DNA of 64,000 nucleotides from Acidocella sp. (GTDB lineage Bacteria; Pseudomonadota; Alphaproteobacteria; Acetobacterales; Acetobacteraceae): NCBI GenBank assembly GCA_026224875.1, contig JAMFRU010000056.1, positions 1 to 64,000 of the forward strand, read 5' to 3'. Shown piece by piece: positions 1 to 9,126 of this stretch (position 1 is its first letter; each line of letters starts with the position of its first letter). The notes under the pieces were generated by a model. It saw only the letters and a program-made list of their open reading frames with translations, ran no database searches and was not told where the DNA came from. The position numbers and the translations under genes were made by a program.

Positions 1-54
1 CCCCGCGGCCGCCCCCGGCTGGTCAAGGCCGAGACCGAAACACCGTCCGAATAG
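1..54 (+). CDS. C-terminal tail of a second DUF4167-like gene (partial)
   Basis: Read on the plus strand in frame 1, this encodes PRGRPRLVKAETETPSE followed by TAG. These are the last 17 residues of the minus-strand DUF4167 protein, identical at DNA level. The window therefore shows two convergent gene ends facing each other across one bidirectional terminator. Only the tail is visible, so it is unknown whether a full second gene lies upstream or whether the left arm is an artefact of the inverted duplication. Confidence 0.5.
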   Translation, partial: PRGRPRLVKAETETPSE

Positions 55-80
55 GGCGGGTGTTTTAGGATAAAAAGGCC

Positions 81-134
81 AGGGGCTCTGCCCCTGGACC
101 CCGCAGGGGCCTGAGGCCCCTGACCCCCCATTAG
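81..134 (+). repeat. GC-rich intergenic palindromic repeat, copy A
   Basis: It contains two nested small palindromes, AGGGGCTCTGCCCCT and AGGGGCCTGAGGCCCCT, and ends in CCCCCCATTAG. Repeats of this 'ggggctctgcccc-tggaccccgc' type are, from recall, common between genes in Acetobacteraceae. This copy sits just downstream of the plus-strand gene tail and upstream of the terminator hairpin. Confidence 0.7.
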
Positions 135-144
135 TTTAAGAATT

Positions 145-200
145 AAAAAAGAGGCCTGCTTCCACGCTGTTTCAACAGCGAGGAAGCCGGCCTCTTTTTT
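145..200. terminator. Bidirectional intrinsic terminator
   Basis: Six A residues precede a long stem: GAGGCC pairs with GGCCTC, GCTTCC with GGAAGC and CGCTGT with ACAGCG around a TTCA loop, broken by two single mismatches. Six T residues follow. The A-run and T-run flank the stem symmetrically, so it can end transcription arriving from either side, which fits two convergent genes. Confidence 0.85.
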
Positions 201-210
201 AATTCTCAAG

Positions 211-260
211 CTAATGGGGGTCAGGGGCCTCAGGCCCCTGCGGGTCCAGGGCAGAGCCCT
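211..260 (-). repeat. GC-rich intergenic palindromic repeat, copy B
   Basis: This is the inverted counterpart of the element at 81-134, starting CTAATGGGGG and ending GCAGAGCCCT. It differs from copy A by shortened G and C runs on both sides of the same small palindrome, so the pairing is kept. It lies just downstream of the DUF4167 gene on the minus strand. Confidence 0.7.
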
Positions 261-288
261 GGCCTTTTACCCTAAAACACCCTCGCCC

Positions 289-1200
289 CTATTCGGACGG
301 TGTTTCGGTCTCGGCCTTGACCAGCCGGGGGCGGCCGCGGGGGCGTTTGGGGGCTACCGCGGGTTCCTCGGGGGCTGCCTCCGCGGTGGCTTTTACTGCC
401 GGCGGGGGCGGGGCTTCGGTGATGATGGGGATGGCGCGCGGCTCGGGCACCCGCGGCTCGGGAGTTGGGGCCGCGATCAGCAGTTCCTGCTGGATCGGGT
501 GCTGGACCGTATGCTGGATGGGGGGTTGTTCGCTCATGCCGGGTGCCTGGGCCACGGCGGCGGCGAGTTCGGCTTCGAGTGCGGAGCTGATATCGATCGG
601 CGCTTCGGCGATGGGCGGCTGCGGCTGGCGGTAGGGGCGCTCGCCGCGCTGCTGGAATTCCGGGCGCGGGCGCTGTTCGAAGCGCGGCCGGTTCTCGCGG
701 TTTTCGTTACGGTTTTCCGGACGATTCTCGCGGTTTTCCTGGCGCTCGGGCCGGTCCTGGCGATATTCCCGGTTTGGGTTATCCTGCCGGTTTTCCTGGC
801 GCGGCTGCTCCTGCCTGGGTTGGTCCTGGCGGGGCTGTTGCTGCACCTGCTGCTCGCCTTCACCTTCACCATAGCCGGCCTGGCCGTTCTGCGGCGGGTT
901 TGGTACGCCCTGCGCCTGGTTTATGGCGCTGATGATGCGGAAGTAATGTTCGGCATGCTGGTAGTAGGACTCGCCCAGCACACGGTCGCCCGAAGAGGCG
1001 GCGTCGCGCGCCATTTGCGTGTATTTTTCGAAAAGTTGCTGCGCGGTGCCGCGCACCCGCATTTCCGGCCCGGAGCTGTCGAAAACATGGTTCCGGTTCA
1101 GGGGGATGCCGTTCTGCTGGTTGCGGGAAAAACCACCGCCGCCACTAGTACCACCGCCACCAGGGCGATGGTTGCGGCCACGCATACGCTTCATATTCAT
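289..1200 (-). CDS. DUF4167 domain-containing protein
   Basis: The N-terminus is basic and glycine-rich (MKRMRGRNHRPGGGG). A conserved helical segment follows (GPEMRVRGTAQQLFEKYTQMARDAASSGDR, then YYQHAEHYFRII), the signature of the alphaproteobacterial DUF4167 family. The rest is a long low-complexity tail rich in Q, R, N, E and P, then a basic AT-hook-like PKRPRGRPR near the end. Its function is unknown; the basic ends suggest nucleic-acid binding, which is inference. I start at the ATG at 1200 rather than the track start at 1326 because the family begins with MKRMRGRN-like sequence. The gene is last in the prfA-prmC block, and its final 54 bp are duplicated inverted at the window edge. Confidence 0.85.
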   Translation of the reverse strand: MNMKRMRGRNHRPGGGGTSGGGGFSRNQQNGIPLNRNHVFDSSGPEMRVRGTAQQLFEKYTQMARDAASSGDRVLGESYYQHAEHYFRIISAINQAQGVPNPPQNGQAGYGEGEGEQQVQQQPRQDQPRQEQPRQENRQDNPNREYRQDRPERQENRENRPENRNENRENRPRFEQRPRPEFQQRGERPYRQPQPPIAEAPIDISSALEAELAAAVAQAPGMSEQPPIQHTVQHPIQQELLIAAPTPEPRVPEPRAIPIITEAPPPPAVKATAEAAPEEPAVAPKRPRGRPRLVKAETETPSE

Positions 1201-1373
1201 GTGCTCGTGTCTATCCTCAAGCTGATGACTGGCGCGGCATGGCATACTACCCTGAATTGGATAAACGCCACCCTGAATTGGCCCCGATTTGTACCGGGGA
1301 CTCGGGGCAAAAAAGCCCGCGCTCATTTGTGCTTAGCTGCATAATCTCATTCTGCCAATGACCTATTTGGGAC

Positions 1374-2198
1374 CTATTTGCAGAATTTTAGCAGCAAGGC
1401 TCTTTCAACGCCGGCTAAATCCTGCCGGAGAGTGGCCGCAAACCCGGAGGCAGCGGCCAAAGCTGCAACAGATTTAGCCTGTCCAGCGCCGAGTTCAAGC
1501 ACCGCAAGCCCGTTTGGGGCAAGATTCCGGGGCAGGGCAGCTATGATGGCGCGGTAGGCGGTTAGCCCGTCGGCCCCGCCGTCCAGCGCCGTGGCGGGCT
1601 CGTAGGCGGTTACTTCCGGCATCAGACCGGCCAAATCCGCCTGCTCGATATAGGGCGGGTTGGAGAGGATCAGGTCGAATTGTGCCTCCAAAGCCTTGGC
1701 CCAGCTGCCGGCGAGGAAGGCGGCGCGGTGGCCCAGGCCCAGGGCTTGGGCGTTGCGCTGGGCCAAAGCGGCGGCTTGGGGGTTAATGTCCACGCCAACG
1801 CCAAAGGCCTCGGGCATTTCGTGGAGTACGGCCAGGAGCAGGCAGCCGGTGCCGGTGCCAAGATCCAGCACCGTGCGGGGGCGCAGTCCCGCCTCGATCA
1901 CGGCTTCGACGAGGGTTTCCGTGTCGGGCCGGGGAATGAGGGTGGCGGGGGAGACGGCAAAATCGAGCCCCCAGAATTCCTTGTGGCCAGTGATATAGGC
2001 CAGAGGTTCGCGCGCGGCCCGGCGTGCCACCAGTTGCTCGTAGGCGGCCTCGTCCACCTCATCGCGCGCCATCACCCCAGCCGCATTGGTCCCCAGGGCC
2101 GCCGCCAGGATCAGCCGGGCCTCGCGCCGTGGTTCCTCGATGCCCGACGCTTTGAGCCGCGCCGTGATGGCAGCCAAAGCTTCGGGAGTAGAAATCAA
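1374..2198 (-). CDS. prmC: Peptide chain release factor N(5)-glutamine methyltransferase
   Basis: This SAM-dependent enzyme (PrmC/HemK) methylates the glutamine of the GGQ loop of release factors. The 274-residue protein has an N-terminal helical domain, the SAM-binding [15 protein letters not shown] motif and the substrate-binding NPPY motif (SNPPYIEQ). The start codon is TTG at 2198. It overlaps the prfA stop as TTGA, so translation is probably coupled to prfA, the gene for its substrate. The prfA-prmC order is conserved in many bacteria. Confidence 0.95.
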   Translation of the reverse strand: MISTPEALAAITARLKASGIEEPRREARLILAAALGTNAAGVMARDEVDEAAYEQLVARRAAREPLAYITGHKEFWGLDFAVSPATLIPRPDTETLVEAVIEAGLRPRTVLDLGTGTGCLLLAVLHEMPEAFGVGVDINPQAAALAQRNAQALGLGHRAAFLAGSWAKALEAQFDLILSNPPYIEQADLAGLMPEVTAYEPATALDGGADGLTAYRAIIAALPRNLAPNGLAVLELGAGQAKSVAALAAASGFAATLRQDLAGVERALLLKFCK

Positions 2199-3256
2199 TT
2201 CTCGGTCGCCAGCCGGGCCGCCTGGTCCTCGGCGATCAAGGCCTCGATGATGTCGTCGAACTCGCCCAGCATCACCCGGTCGATTTTATGTAGGGTCAGG
2301 TTGATGCGGTGGTCCGTGACGCGGCCTTGCGGGAAATTATAGGTGCGGATGCGCTCGGAACGGTCGCCGGTGCCAACCTGGCCCTTGCGGTCGGCAGCAC
2401 GGGTGGCATCCACGCTGGCGCGTTGCTGGTCGTATATACGCGAGCGCAGGATTTTCATCGCCTTCGCCTTGTTCTTATGCTGGCTGCGCTCATCCTGCAT
2501 CGCCACCACGGTGCCGGTGGGGATATGCGTGATACGCACCGCCGACTCGGTCTTGTTCACATGCTGCCCGCCGGCGCCCGAGGCGCGATAAACGTCGATG
2601 CGCAGATCGCTCTCGTTGATGTCGACATCGACCTCTTCCGCCTCGGGCAGCACCGCCACGGTGATGGTGGAGGTATGGATGCGCCCTTGCGTCTCGGTGG
2701 ATGGCACGCGCTGCACGCGGTGCACACCGGATTCAAATTTCAGCCGCGCGAAAACGGATTTGCCGGTGATCTCGGCAATGCCTTCCTTCAACCCGCCCAA
2801 TTCGCTCTCGTTATATTCCAGCAGCTCCCAGCGCCAGCCCTGCAAGGCGGCGTATTTTTGGTAGGCGGAAAATAATTCCGCCGCGAACAGCCCAGCCTCG
2901 TCGCCGCCCGCCGCCGGTCGGATTTCGAGAATCCCGGCGCGGTCGTCGGCTTCGTCCTTGGGCAAAAGTGCCAGACGGATGGACATTTCCAGCTGTGGGA
3001 TGTGCTGCTTCAGCTCGTGATACTCGGCTTCGGCCAGATCCTTCATCTCCGGATCGGCCATCATGGTTTCGGCCTCTGTCCGTGCCTTTTCAGCGGCCCG
3101 CAGCGCCATCACCCGTTCCTCGATCGGTGCGATCTCGGCCAACTCCTTCGAGGCTTTTACAAACGCCTCGCCCGTGAGCTGGCCGGAGAGTACGAAACGC
3201 AGTTCCTCGGCACGGGAGAGGATGCGGTCGAGTTTATGGTCGAGGTTGCCGCTCAT
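2195..3256 (-). CDS. prfA: Peptide chain release factor 1
   Basis: Class I release factor that reads UAA and UAG and triggers peptide release on the ribosome. The 353-residue protein carries the catalytic GGQ loop ([16 protein letters not shown]) and, upstream, a P-x-T type codon-recognition tripeptide in [12 protein letters not shown] that marks RF1 rather than RF2. The length is normal for the family. A GGAG lies 8 nt before the ATG. The stop codon overlaps the prmC start. Confidence 0.97.
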   Translation of the reverse strand: MSGNLDHKLDRILSRAEELRFVLSGQLTGEAFVKASKELAEIAPIEERVMALRAAEKARTEAETMMADPEMKDLAEAEYHELKQHIPQLEMSIRLALLPKDEADDRAGILEIRPAAGGDEAGLFAAELFSAYQKYAALQGWRWELLEYNESELGGLKEGIAEITGKSVFARLKFESGVHRVQRVPSTETQGRIHTSTITVAVLPEAEEVDVDINESDLRIDVYRASGAGGQHVNKTESAVRITHIPTGTVVAMQDERSQHKNKAKAMKILRSRIYDQQRASVDATRAADRKGQVGTGDRSERIRTYNFPQGRVTDHRINLTLHKIDRVMLGEFDDIIEALIAEDQAARLATEN

Positions 3257-3284
3257 GCCGCGCGCTCCGCGCCGTGGGAAGCTT

Positions 3285-3367
3285 CGTCATTGCGAGCGAA
3301 GCGTGGCAATCCATCTTTTGTGCCGGTTGCGAGAAAGATGGATTGCCACGCTTCGCTCGCAATGACG
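3285..3367. repeat. Long perfect palindromic repeat between hisS and prfA
   Basis: Two 33-bp arms (3285-3317 and 3335-3367) are exact reverse complements, starting CGTCATTGCGAGCGAAGCG, around a 17-nt loop. The 'CATTGCGAGCGAAGCGTGGCAATCC' motif is, from recall, a dispersed intergenic repeat in many proteobacterial genomes. It nearly fills the gap downstream of hisS and could form a very stable RNA hairpin between the hisS and prfA messages. Confidence 0.85.
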
Positions 3368-3383
3368 GTGGTGATCTGGCCGC

Positions 3384-4607
3384 TCATGCCGTCAACAGCC
3401 CCGGGAGGGTGTCGGCCGTCACATCCTGCTGCTCGCCTGTGGTAAGGTTTTTGAGTTTTATGTCGTCACCCACCAGCACGGCGAAGGCAGCGCCGGATTT
3501 GTTGGCGCGCTCCATGCGTTTTTTGGCGTTGCCGGAATAGCCGATTTCGGCTGCTATGTTTTTGCTCCGCAGGGATTTTAAAATTTCCAAGGCCTGGGCT
3601 TCGGAATCGCTGCCCATTGGGATGATCGCGACAGGCACATGCGCTGCCGGTGGGGCGGCGATGAGCATGGAGAGCCGCTCAATCCCCGCAGCCCAGCCGA
3701 CGCCGGGTACCGAGGGACCGCCCATCTGCTCGACGAGCCCGTCGTAACGCCCACCGGCCAGCACGGTGCCTTGCGCACCCAAAGAAGTAGTGACGAACTC
3801 GAAAGCTGTATGATTGTAGTAGTCGAGACCGCGTACGATGGTTGGGTTTTGTATAAATGGCACTTCAAAACGATGCAGGTATTCCATAACAGAGTCATAG
3901 AAATCACGCGCCGTATTAGTCATGTGTACCCACATTTTGGGCGCGTCGATCACCAGCTTCTGATCGCCTTCGTCTTTAGAATCGAGGATACGAAGCGGGT
4001 TCTTTTCAAGCCGGATTTTACTATCGTCAGATAAACCGTCTTTATATTTGGTAAAATATTCGACGAGATTTGCGCGGTAGGCAGTGCGGGTTTCCACGTC
4101 ACCAAGCGTGTTTATCTGCAACATGACATTCTCGGAAACGCCGAGTTTCTGCAGAGTCAGCCATCCTGCGGCAATAACTTCCGCATCGGCGAGCGGTGTT
4201 GCTGGGCCAAGAAGCTCGACGCCGATCTGGTGGAACTGCCGGTAGCGGCCTTTTTGCGGGCGCTCATAACGGAACATCGGGCCGGTGTAGAAGACTTTTT
4301 GCGGCAGGGTTTGGGTGAGCCCGTTGGTAATCAGCGCACGGCACACGCCGGCCGTACCTTCCGGGCGCAGGGTCACGGAATCGCCGCCACGATCGTCGAA
4401 TGTGTACATTTCCTTGGTGACGACATCGGAGGTTTCGCCGAGGGTGCGGGAGAAAACTTTGGTGTCCTCGAAAATCGGCGTCTGCCATTCGGCGAAACCA
4501 TACAGTGCGGTGATGCGGCGCGCCGTTTCGACGACGTGCGAATGCCGGGCTGCATCGTCGCCGATCAGATCACGTGTGCCACGCACCGGTTGCAACATAT
4601 TCGCCAT
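3384..4607 (-). CDS. hisS: Histidine--tRNA ligase
   Basis: Class II aminoacyl-tRNA synthetase that charges tRNA-His in the cytoplasm. The 407-residue protein has motif 2 ([16 protein letters not shown]), the histidine-binding [12 protein letters not shown] segment, LAGGRYDGL, and motif 3 ([14 protein letters not shown]). A C-terminal anticodon-binding domain follows (about residues 320-405). An intrinsic terminator lies just upstream, between ispG and hisS, so hisS probably has its own promoter or depends on read-through. Confidence 0.96.
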   Translation of the reverse strand: MANMLQPVRGTRDLIGDDAARHSHVVETARRITALYGFAEWQTPIFEDTKVFSRTLGETSDVVTKEMYTFDDRGGDSVTLRPEGTAGVCRALITNGLTQTLPQKVFYTGPMFRYERPQKGRYRQFHQIGVELLGPATPLADAEVIAAGWLTLQKLGVSENVMLQINTLGDVETRTAYRANLVEYFTKYKDGLSDDSKIRLEKNPLRILDSKDEGDQKLVIDAPKMWVHMTNTARDFYDSVMEYLHRFEVPFIQNPTIVRGLDYYNHTAFEFVTTSLGAQGTVLAGGRYDGLVEQMGGPSVPGVGWAAGIERLSMLIAAPPAAHVPVAIIPMGSDSEAQALEILKSLRSKNIAAEIGYSGNAKKRMERANKSGAAFAVLVGDDIKLKNLTTGEQQDVTADTLPGLLTA

Positions 4608-4620
4608 ACTAACCCACCAT

Positions 4621-4657
4621 TAAAAACAAAACTCCGGAGCGGCATCCCGCTCCGGAG
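4621..4657 (-). terminator. Intrinsic terminator after ispG
   Basis: On the minus strand an 11-bp perfect stem (CTCCGGAGCGG with CCGCTCCGGAG, 4-nt loop) is followed by TTTTGTTTTTA. This is the standard form of a rho-independent terminator for transcripts leaving ispG. It splits the housekeeping block into an upstream ispG-containing unit and a downstream hisS-prfA-prmC unit. Confidence 0.85.
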
Positions 4658-4679
4658 GCACAAACCTCAAAAAGCGAAA

Positions 4680-5804
4680 CTACTCAGCCGCGATTTTTTC
4701 CGCCGCCTTTGCGGCTTCAACCTGCGCGGCCTTGGTCTCCACCAGCTCCACCAGATGTTCGACCATTTCCTCGCTGGAAATCGTATGGTCGGTGCGGCCG
4801 GAGGCATAGATCATATGCCGCCCGCTGCCGCCGCCAGTCAGGCCCAAATCGGTCATCAGCGCCTCGCCGGGTCCGTTCACGACGCAGCCGATGATGGACA
4901 GGGTGATCGGTGTTTGGATATGCGCCAGGCGCTCTTCCAGTGTCTCGACGGTTTTGATGACGTTGAAACCCTGACGCGCGCAGCTGGGGCAGGAGATGAT
5001 GCGCACACCGCGATGGCGGATGCCGAGCGATTTTAGAATATCCCAGCCGACCAGCACTTCTTCTTCCGGCTCGGCCGAGAGGGACACACGCATGGTATCG
5101 CCAATGCCTGCCCACAAAAGCGAGCCCAGGCCGATGGAGGATTTGACCGTGCCGGCGCGTTTGGAACCGGCCTCGGTGATGCCGATGTGCAGCGGGTGAT
5201 CGCATTGCTCCGCGAGCTGCTGATATGCCGCCACGGCCATGAAGACGTCCGACGCTTTCACGGAAATCTTGAACTCGTGGAAATCATGATCCTGCAAAAT
5301 CTTGGCGTGTTCCAAAGCAGATTCCACCAACGCATCCGGGTTAGGCTCGCCATACTTCTCCAGAAGATGTTTCTCAAGCGATCCGGCATTCACGCCGATG
5401 CGCATGGAACAATTATTGTCACGCGCCGCCTTAACCACCTCGCGCACGCGCTCCGGGCTGCCGATATTGCCGGGGTTGATGCGCAAACATGCAGCACCGG
5501 CCAAAGCCGCTTCGATGCCGCGTTTGTAGTGGAAATGAATGTCGGCCACGATTGGCACATTCACTTGCTTGATGATGTGCTTCAGCGCCGCCGTGCTTTC
5601 CTCATCCGGGCAGCTCACGCGCACGATATCCACACCGGCTTTTTCGGCGCGCAAAATTTGCGCCACGGTGCCGTCGATATCATGCGTCAGCGTGTTGGTC
5701 ATGGTCTGCACCGTCACTGGCGCGTCGCCACCCACTTTCACATTGCCGACGCTGATCTGGCGCGATTTACGGCGGGTGATCTGCTGGTATTCGCGATAAT
5801 TCAT
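4680..5804 (-). CDS. ispG: 4-hydroxy-3-methylbut-2-en-1-yl diphosphate synthase
   Basis: Iron-sulfur enzyme of the MEP isoprenoid pathway; it converts methylerythritol cyclodiphosphate to HMBPP. The N-terminal TIM-barrel part begins with [20 protein letters not shown]. The C-terminal part has the [4Fe-4S] cysteines in [12 protein letters not shown] and [13 protein letters not shown] choose the ATG at 5804 (MNYREYQQ), preceded by AAGGA seven bases away. The longer track start at 5858 would overlap the RodZ-like gene. Only 10 bp separate it from the upstream gene. Confidence 0.95.
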   Translation of the reverse strand: MNYREYQQITRRKSRQISVGNVKVGGDAPVTVQTMTNTLTHDIDGTVAQILRAEKAGVDIVRVSCPDEESTAALKHIIKQVNVPIVADIHFHYKRGIEAALAGAACLRINPGNIGSPERVREVVKAARDNNCSMRIGVNAGSLEKHLLEKYGEPNPDALVESALEHAKILQDHDFHEFKISVKASDVFMAVAAYQQLAEQCDHPLHIGITEAGSKRAGTVKSSIGLGSLLWAGIGDTMRVSLSAEPEEEVLVGWDILKSLGIRHRGVRIISCPSCARQGFNVIKTVETLEERLAHIQTPITLSIIGCVVNGPGEALMTDLGLTGGGSGRHMIYASGRTDHTISSEEMVEHLVELVETKAAQVEAAKAAEKIAAE

Positions 5805-5814
5805 GTGCAGGTCC

Positions 5815-6825
5815 TTATGGCGTGCCGCTGGGCGCGGCCTGAGATTTCTTGCCGCCACCGGCGGCGGATGGGGCAGGGGTTGAGGGCGCGCTTACAGCCG
5901 GTGCGGTCGCGGACGATGTGGAGGCAGGTGTCACCGCCGGGGTCAGCTGGTAATTATGCAGCACGGCACTCGGCGCGCCCAAAGGTGCGGCGGCCACGCC
6001 GTTGGTGGTGATGATCGTGCCGCCGGCATTGCCGGTCGTCAAAATCAGCCCGGCCTCCTGCGGCACCGGCCAGCTCTCGCCCGGGTGCAGCACCTTGCTG
6101 AATAATATGTTGCCGGCGGGGTCATGCACCTCGACCCAGGCATCCTGCGTGGCGCTTATGACCATGCCGGCACCGGGCGCTGGTGGGGCAGGGGCGGGAA
6201 TAACGGGAACCGCGGTAGCCTTAGCGGTGCCAGAATCGGCAGGCGTTGCGGCCGGGCTGATGCTTGGTATGGCGGTGCTTGGTGCCGTGGGGGCAGGTGC
6301 GGGCGCGGGTGTCACCGGCGCCACTTCCAGCTTTGGTGGGGTTGCCAGCGGGGCCAGCTGGGCCGGCACTGCCGGCACCTGTTCGGCCAGGCGGCGCTGC
6401 GTACCGGAATAATGGTACCACAACCCGTAGCCGGCCAGCAGCAGCACTACACCCACCATCACCGCGGCCCCTTTGGGCACACCGCTATCGGGCACGTTGG
6501 TGATGAAGCGCGTCTCGGTTTTGGCAGCCGCGTCATGCAGCCCGCCCTCGGCGCGGAAGCGGCGCAAAATTTCGTCAGGGTCCAGCCCCAGGGTGCGGGC
6601 ATAGGTACGCACGAAGCCGGCGCGGTAGGCAACACCTGGCAGCGCCTCCAAATCCCCGGCCTCGATCGCTTCGAGAAATTCCGGGCGAATGCGCAGCGAC
6701 TCCGCCACATCGGGCAGTTTCCAGCCCAGCCGCTCGCGCACTTCGCGCATACCGGCTCCCACCGATTGCGTCCCCGCGTTCAGCCCATCTTCCATCACGT
6801 TGGTTCCGCTCATCTCATCCGGCAT
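5815..6825 (-). CDS. RodZ-like helix-turn-helix membrane protein
   Basis: A 336-residue bitopic membrane protein. Residues about 25-95 form a Cro-like HTH ([19 protein letters not shown], then [15 protein letters not shown]). One transmembrane helix follows near residue 120 ([18 protein letters not shown]), then a proline/alanine-rich periplasmic linker. A DUF4115-like beta domain lies near residues 220-300 ([16 protein letters not shown]). This is the RodZ architecture, which links MreB to the cell wall in rods. It sits directly upstream of ispG, a common neighbour in proteobacteria. Whether it controls shape here is inference. Confidence 0.85.
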   Translation of the reverse strand: MPDEMSGTNVMEDGLNAGTQSVGAGMREVRERLGWKLPDVAESLRIRPEFLEAIEAGDLEALPGVAYRAGFVRTYARTLGLDPDEILRRFRAEGGLHDAAAKTETRFITNVPDSGVPKGAAVMVGVVLLLAGYGLWYHYSGTQRRLAEQVPAVPAQLAPLATPPKLEVAPVTPAPAPAPTAPSTAIPSISPAATPADSGTAKATAVPVIPAPAPPAPGAGMVISATQDAWVEVHDPAGNILFSKVLHPGESWPVPQEAGLILTTGNAGGTIITTNGVAAAPLGAPSAVLHNYQLTPAVTPASTSSATAPAVSAPSTPAPSAAGGGKKSQAAPSGTP

Positions 6826-6852
6826 TTGGCTGTATCTTTATACCTTCTGGTC

Positions 6853-9126
6853 TCAAACCGCCAAATTATGCTCGCGCGCCCAGGCAGCCAGCGGTTCGCG
6901 TATGCTGCCCCCCGCCGCTCCGGCGCGGCGCAATTCGCGCAATACCGGGCGCAGCGCGTTCAAATCCGCCTCCACCAGCACGGCTTTTACCGGCAAAATC
7001 GCATTGCCGGACATCGACAGGCAAGTGATGCCCAGCGCCGCGAAGGCCAGCGCATCGAGCGGCCGCCCCGCCGCCTCGCCGCAGATGGAGAGGGCCACGC
7101 CCGCCTCCTGGCACACGATCACCAGTTTTTCCAACAGCTCCAGCACCGGGGCGGAGAGTGTGTCGTAGCGGTCCACCAGCTCCGGCGTGCCGCGGTCGGC
7201 CGCGAACAGAAACTGCATGAGGTCGTTGGTGCCGACGGAGATGAAATCGGCCTCGGCCAGCAGTCCGGGCAGCTGGAACAGCAGCGCCGGTACTTCCAGC
7301 ATGGTGCCCACTTCCAGCTCCTCAGGTGCGGGGCGGATGCGCGCGGCTTCGGCCTCCAGCAAATCCCGCGCGGTGCGGAATTCCTCCACGGTCGCCACCA
7401 TGGGGAACATGATCGAGAGTTTTCGCCCCTGCGCGCCCAGGAGCAAAGCTCGCAGCTGACGGCGCAGAATCGCCGGGCGGTCCAGGCCCACGCGGAGGGA
7501 GCGCCAGCCCATGGCCGGGTTTTCCTCGCCCGAACCAGCCTCGCCGGGGAGCAATTTATCGGCGCCGAGGTCGAGCGTGCGGAACTGCACTGGCTTGCCC
7601 TGGGCGCGGTCCAGCACGCGGCCATATTCCGCCGCCTGGCCCGCCACATCGGGGATGCCGCCCGCCGCCAGTGCCGCTATTTCAGTCCGGTACAACCCAA
7701 TGCCATCGGCCCCGGTGCGCTCCAGCTGGTCCAGCTCCAGGGCCAGGCCCACGTTGAGCATCAGTTTTATCTCGGTACCGTCCTTGGTCACGGTGGCGCG
7801 ATCGCGATAGGTGGCCAAAGCCGCGGCGCGCACGGTGCGGGCTTCCAGCGCACGGTCGTAAACCTCGGTTACCGCGGGCTCGGGGCGCAGGATCAGCGTG
7901 CCGCCTTCGGCATCGAGAATGGCGGGGTCGCCCTCCTGCGCGGTCTCCACGGCACCCCGGTCCACCTGCAAAGCGGGCAGGCCCAAAGCGCGGGCGAGAA
8001 TCGCGGCATGGCCGGAGGCGCTGGCCTCTTCGATGGCGATGCCGGCAATGCCGCGCGAATGCCAATCCAGCAAATCGGCCGGGCCCAAACGCCGCACCAG
8101 CAGGATATAGCCATCGGCGCGCTCTGGTTTGGGCGCCATGCCGCCCAGAGCCACCATCAGCCGCCCGACCATATCCTCGATATCCGCCAGGCGCTCGCGC
8201 AGATAAGGGTCCGCGATGCGCCGCATGCGGTCGCGTAAAGACCGCGCCACCTTGTCCACGGCGGTTTCGGCGGTCAGCCCATCCTCGATCGCCTCGCGAA
8301 TCTGCGTCAGCCAGCCTGAGCTTTGCGTGACCATGCGGTAGGCTTCCAGCACGTCGCGCGAGGTCGAGGTCGCCCCGCCCGGCATATTGGCGCTGAACAG
8401 CTTGTCCAGCCCTTTGTTCGCCGTCTCCACCGCCGCGTTCAGCCGTTTCAGCTCGGCATGCGGGTCGTCGGTAAGCAGCCGGGCGATGGGTGGTGGCGCG
8501 CCGTAGGGCAGTATCTGGCCACGGGCGATGCCGGCGGCCAGCACATGGCCGGAGTAGCGCCGTGGCAAGGTGTCGGAAAACCCTTCCTCGCCCATATCCG
8601 TGGCGCCGGCCTTCGCTAAAATCTCCGCCAGCAGCATGGAGACGGTGGCAAGCGACTCCACCTCGACCGGTGCATATACCCTGGCCTCGCGTGACATCAC
8701 CGCGATAACGCCCAGCGTCCGCCCGGCGCGCTTTACCGGCACCGCCAGCATCGAGGCCATGGCCTCCTCGCCGATCTCGGCGCGGTACACGTAGCGCGGG
8801 TGGTTCTGCGCATCGGCCAGGTTGAGGATATCGCCCGAGGCGGCGACCATGCCGATGATGCCCTCGCCCGCGCGCAGGCGGGTATGCCCCACGGCGCTGA
8901 CGTTCAGCCCCTGGGTCGCGGCCAGTTCAAGCAATTCGCCGGGCCGGGCGATGTAGATAACGGCGGCATCGGCCAGCAGCCCAATGGCAACCAGCCGGGC
9001 GATATCAGCCAGGGAGGCGGCACCCGAGGCGAGATGGTCCCGCAGCGAGGCAAAAAGATTCCGTGTATCGCCGAATTTCGGCTTGCGTTTACCCCTTTTC
9101 GGCGGGGATTCAGCCACGCTCTGCAC
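6853..9126 (-). CDS. ptsP: Phosphoenolpyruvate--protein phosphotransferase PtsP (EI-Ntr)
   Basis: First component of the nitrogen PTS; it transfers phosphate from PEP to NPr. The 757 residues comprise an N-terminal GAF domain (about 20-170), a PTS-EI N-domain, a phosphohistidine swivelling domain around SGHAAILARALGLPAL, and a PEP-binding barrel. The barrel shows GLYRTEI, MGWRSLRVGLDRP, ISVGTNDLMQF and the catalytic SICGEAAG. The residues before the active histidine read SASG rather than the usual GGxTS, but the histidine is kept. The start is a GTG overlapping the upstream gene by 17 bp, which suggests cotranscription. Confidence 0.93.
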   Translation of the reverse strand: MQSVAESPPKRGKRKPKFGDTRNLFASLRDHLASGAASLADIARLVAIGLLADAAVIYIARPGELLELAATQGLNVSAVGHTRLRAGEGIIGMVAASGDILNLADAQNHPRYVYRAEIGEEAMASMLAVPVKRAGRTLGVIAVMSREARVYAPVEVESLATVSMLLAEILAKAGATDMGEEGFSDTLPRRYSGHVLAAGIARGQILPYGAPPPIARLLTDDPHAELKRLNAAVETANKGLDKLFSANMPGGATSTSRDVLEAYRMVTQSSGWLTQIREAIEDGLTAETAVDKVARSLRDRMRRIADPYLRERLADIEDMVGRLMVALGGMAPKPERADGYILLVRRLGPADLLDWHSRGIAGIAIEEASASGHAAILARALGLPALQVDRGAVETAQEGDPAILDAEGGTLILRPEPAVTEVYDRALEARTVRAAALATYRDRATVTKDGTEIKLMLNVGLALELDQLERTGADGIGLYRTEIAALAAGGIPDVAGQAAEYGRVLDRAQGKPVQFRTLDLGADKLLPGEAGSGEENPAMGWRSLRVGLDRPAILRRQLRALLLGAQGRKLSIMFPMVATVEEFRTARDLLEAEAARIRPAPEELEVGTMLEVPALLFQLPGLLAEADFISVGTNDLMQFLFAADRGTPELVDRYDTLSAPVLELLEKLVIVCQEAGVALSICGEAAGRPLDALAFAALGITCLSMSGNAILPVKAVLVEADLNALRPVLRELRRAGAAGGSIREPLAAWAREHNLAV

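Larger units (their letters stand above)
1..345. repeat. Imperfect inverted duplication centred on a terminator
   Basis: Bases 1-54 are the exact reverse complement of 289-342. Inward from there, the two arms stay alignable through a GC-rich repeat down to a central hairpin at 145-200. The inner parts differ by small indels and substitutions, for example 'GGGGCTCTGCCCC' against 'GGGCTCTGCCC' and 'TTAGTTTAAG' against 'TTAGCTTGAG'. The left arm runs off the window, so its full length is unknown. It could be a true inverted duplication of a gene end, or a fold-back assembly or read chimera; the scattered differences argue mildly against a simple copy. Confidence 0.9.

Noticed and set aside
214-1344. 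376-residue plus-strand open frame
   Set aside because: Antisense to the DUF4167 gene; its hydrophobic runs are the mirror of the Q/R/N/E-rich tail of that protein.
6124-8238. 704-residue plus-strand open frame
   Set aside because: It lies antisense to the RodZ-like and ptsP genes, has composition typical of the shadow frame of GC-rich DNA (H, R, G, Q rich) and shows no motif; the minus-strand genes are clear.
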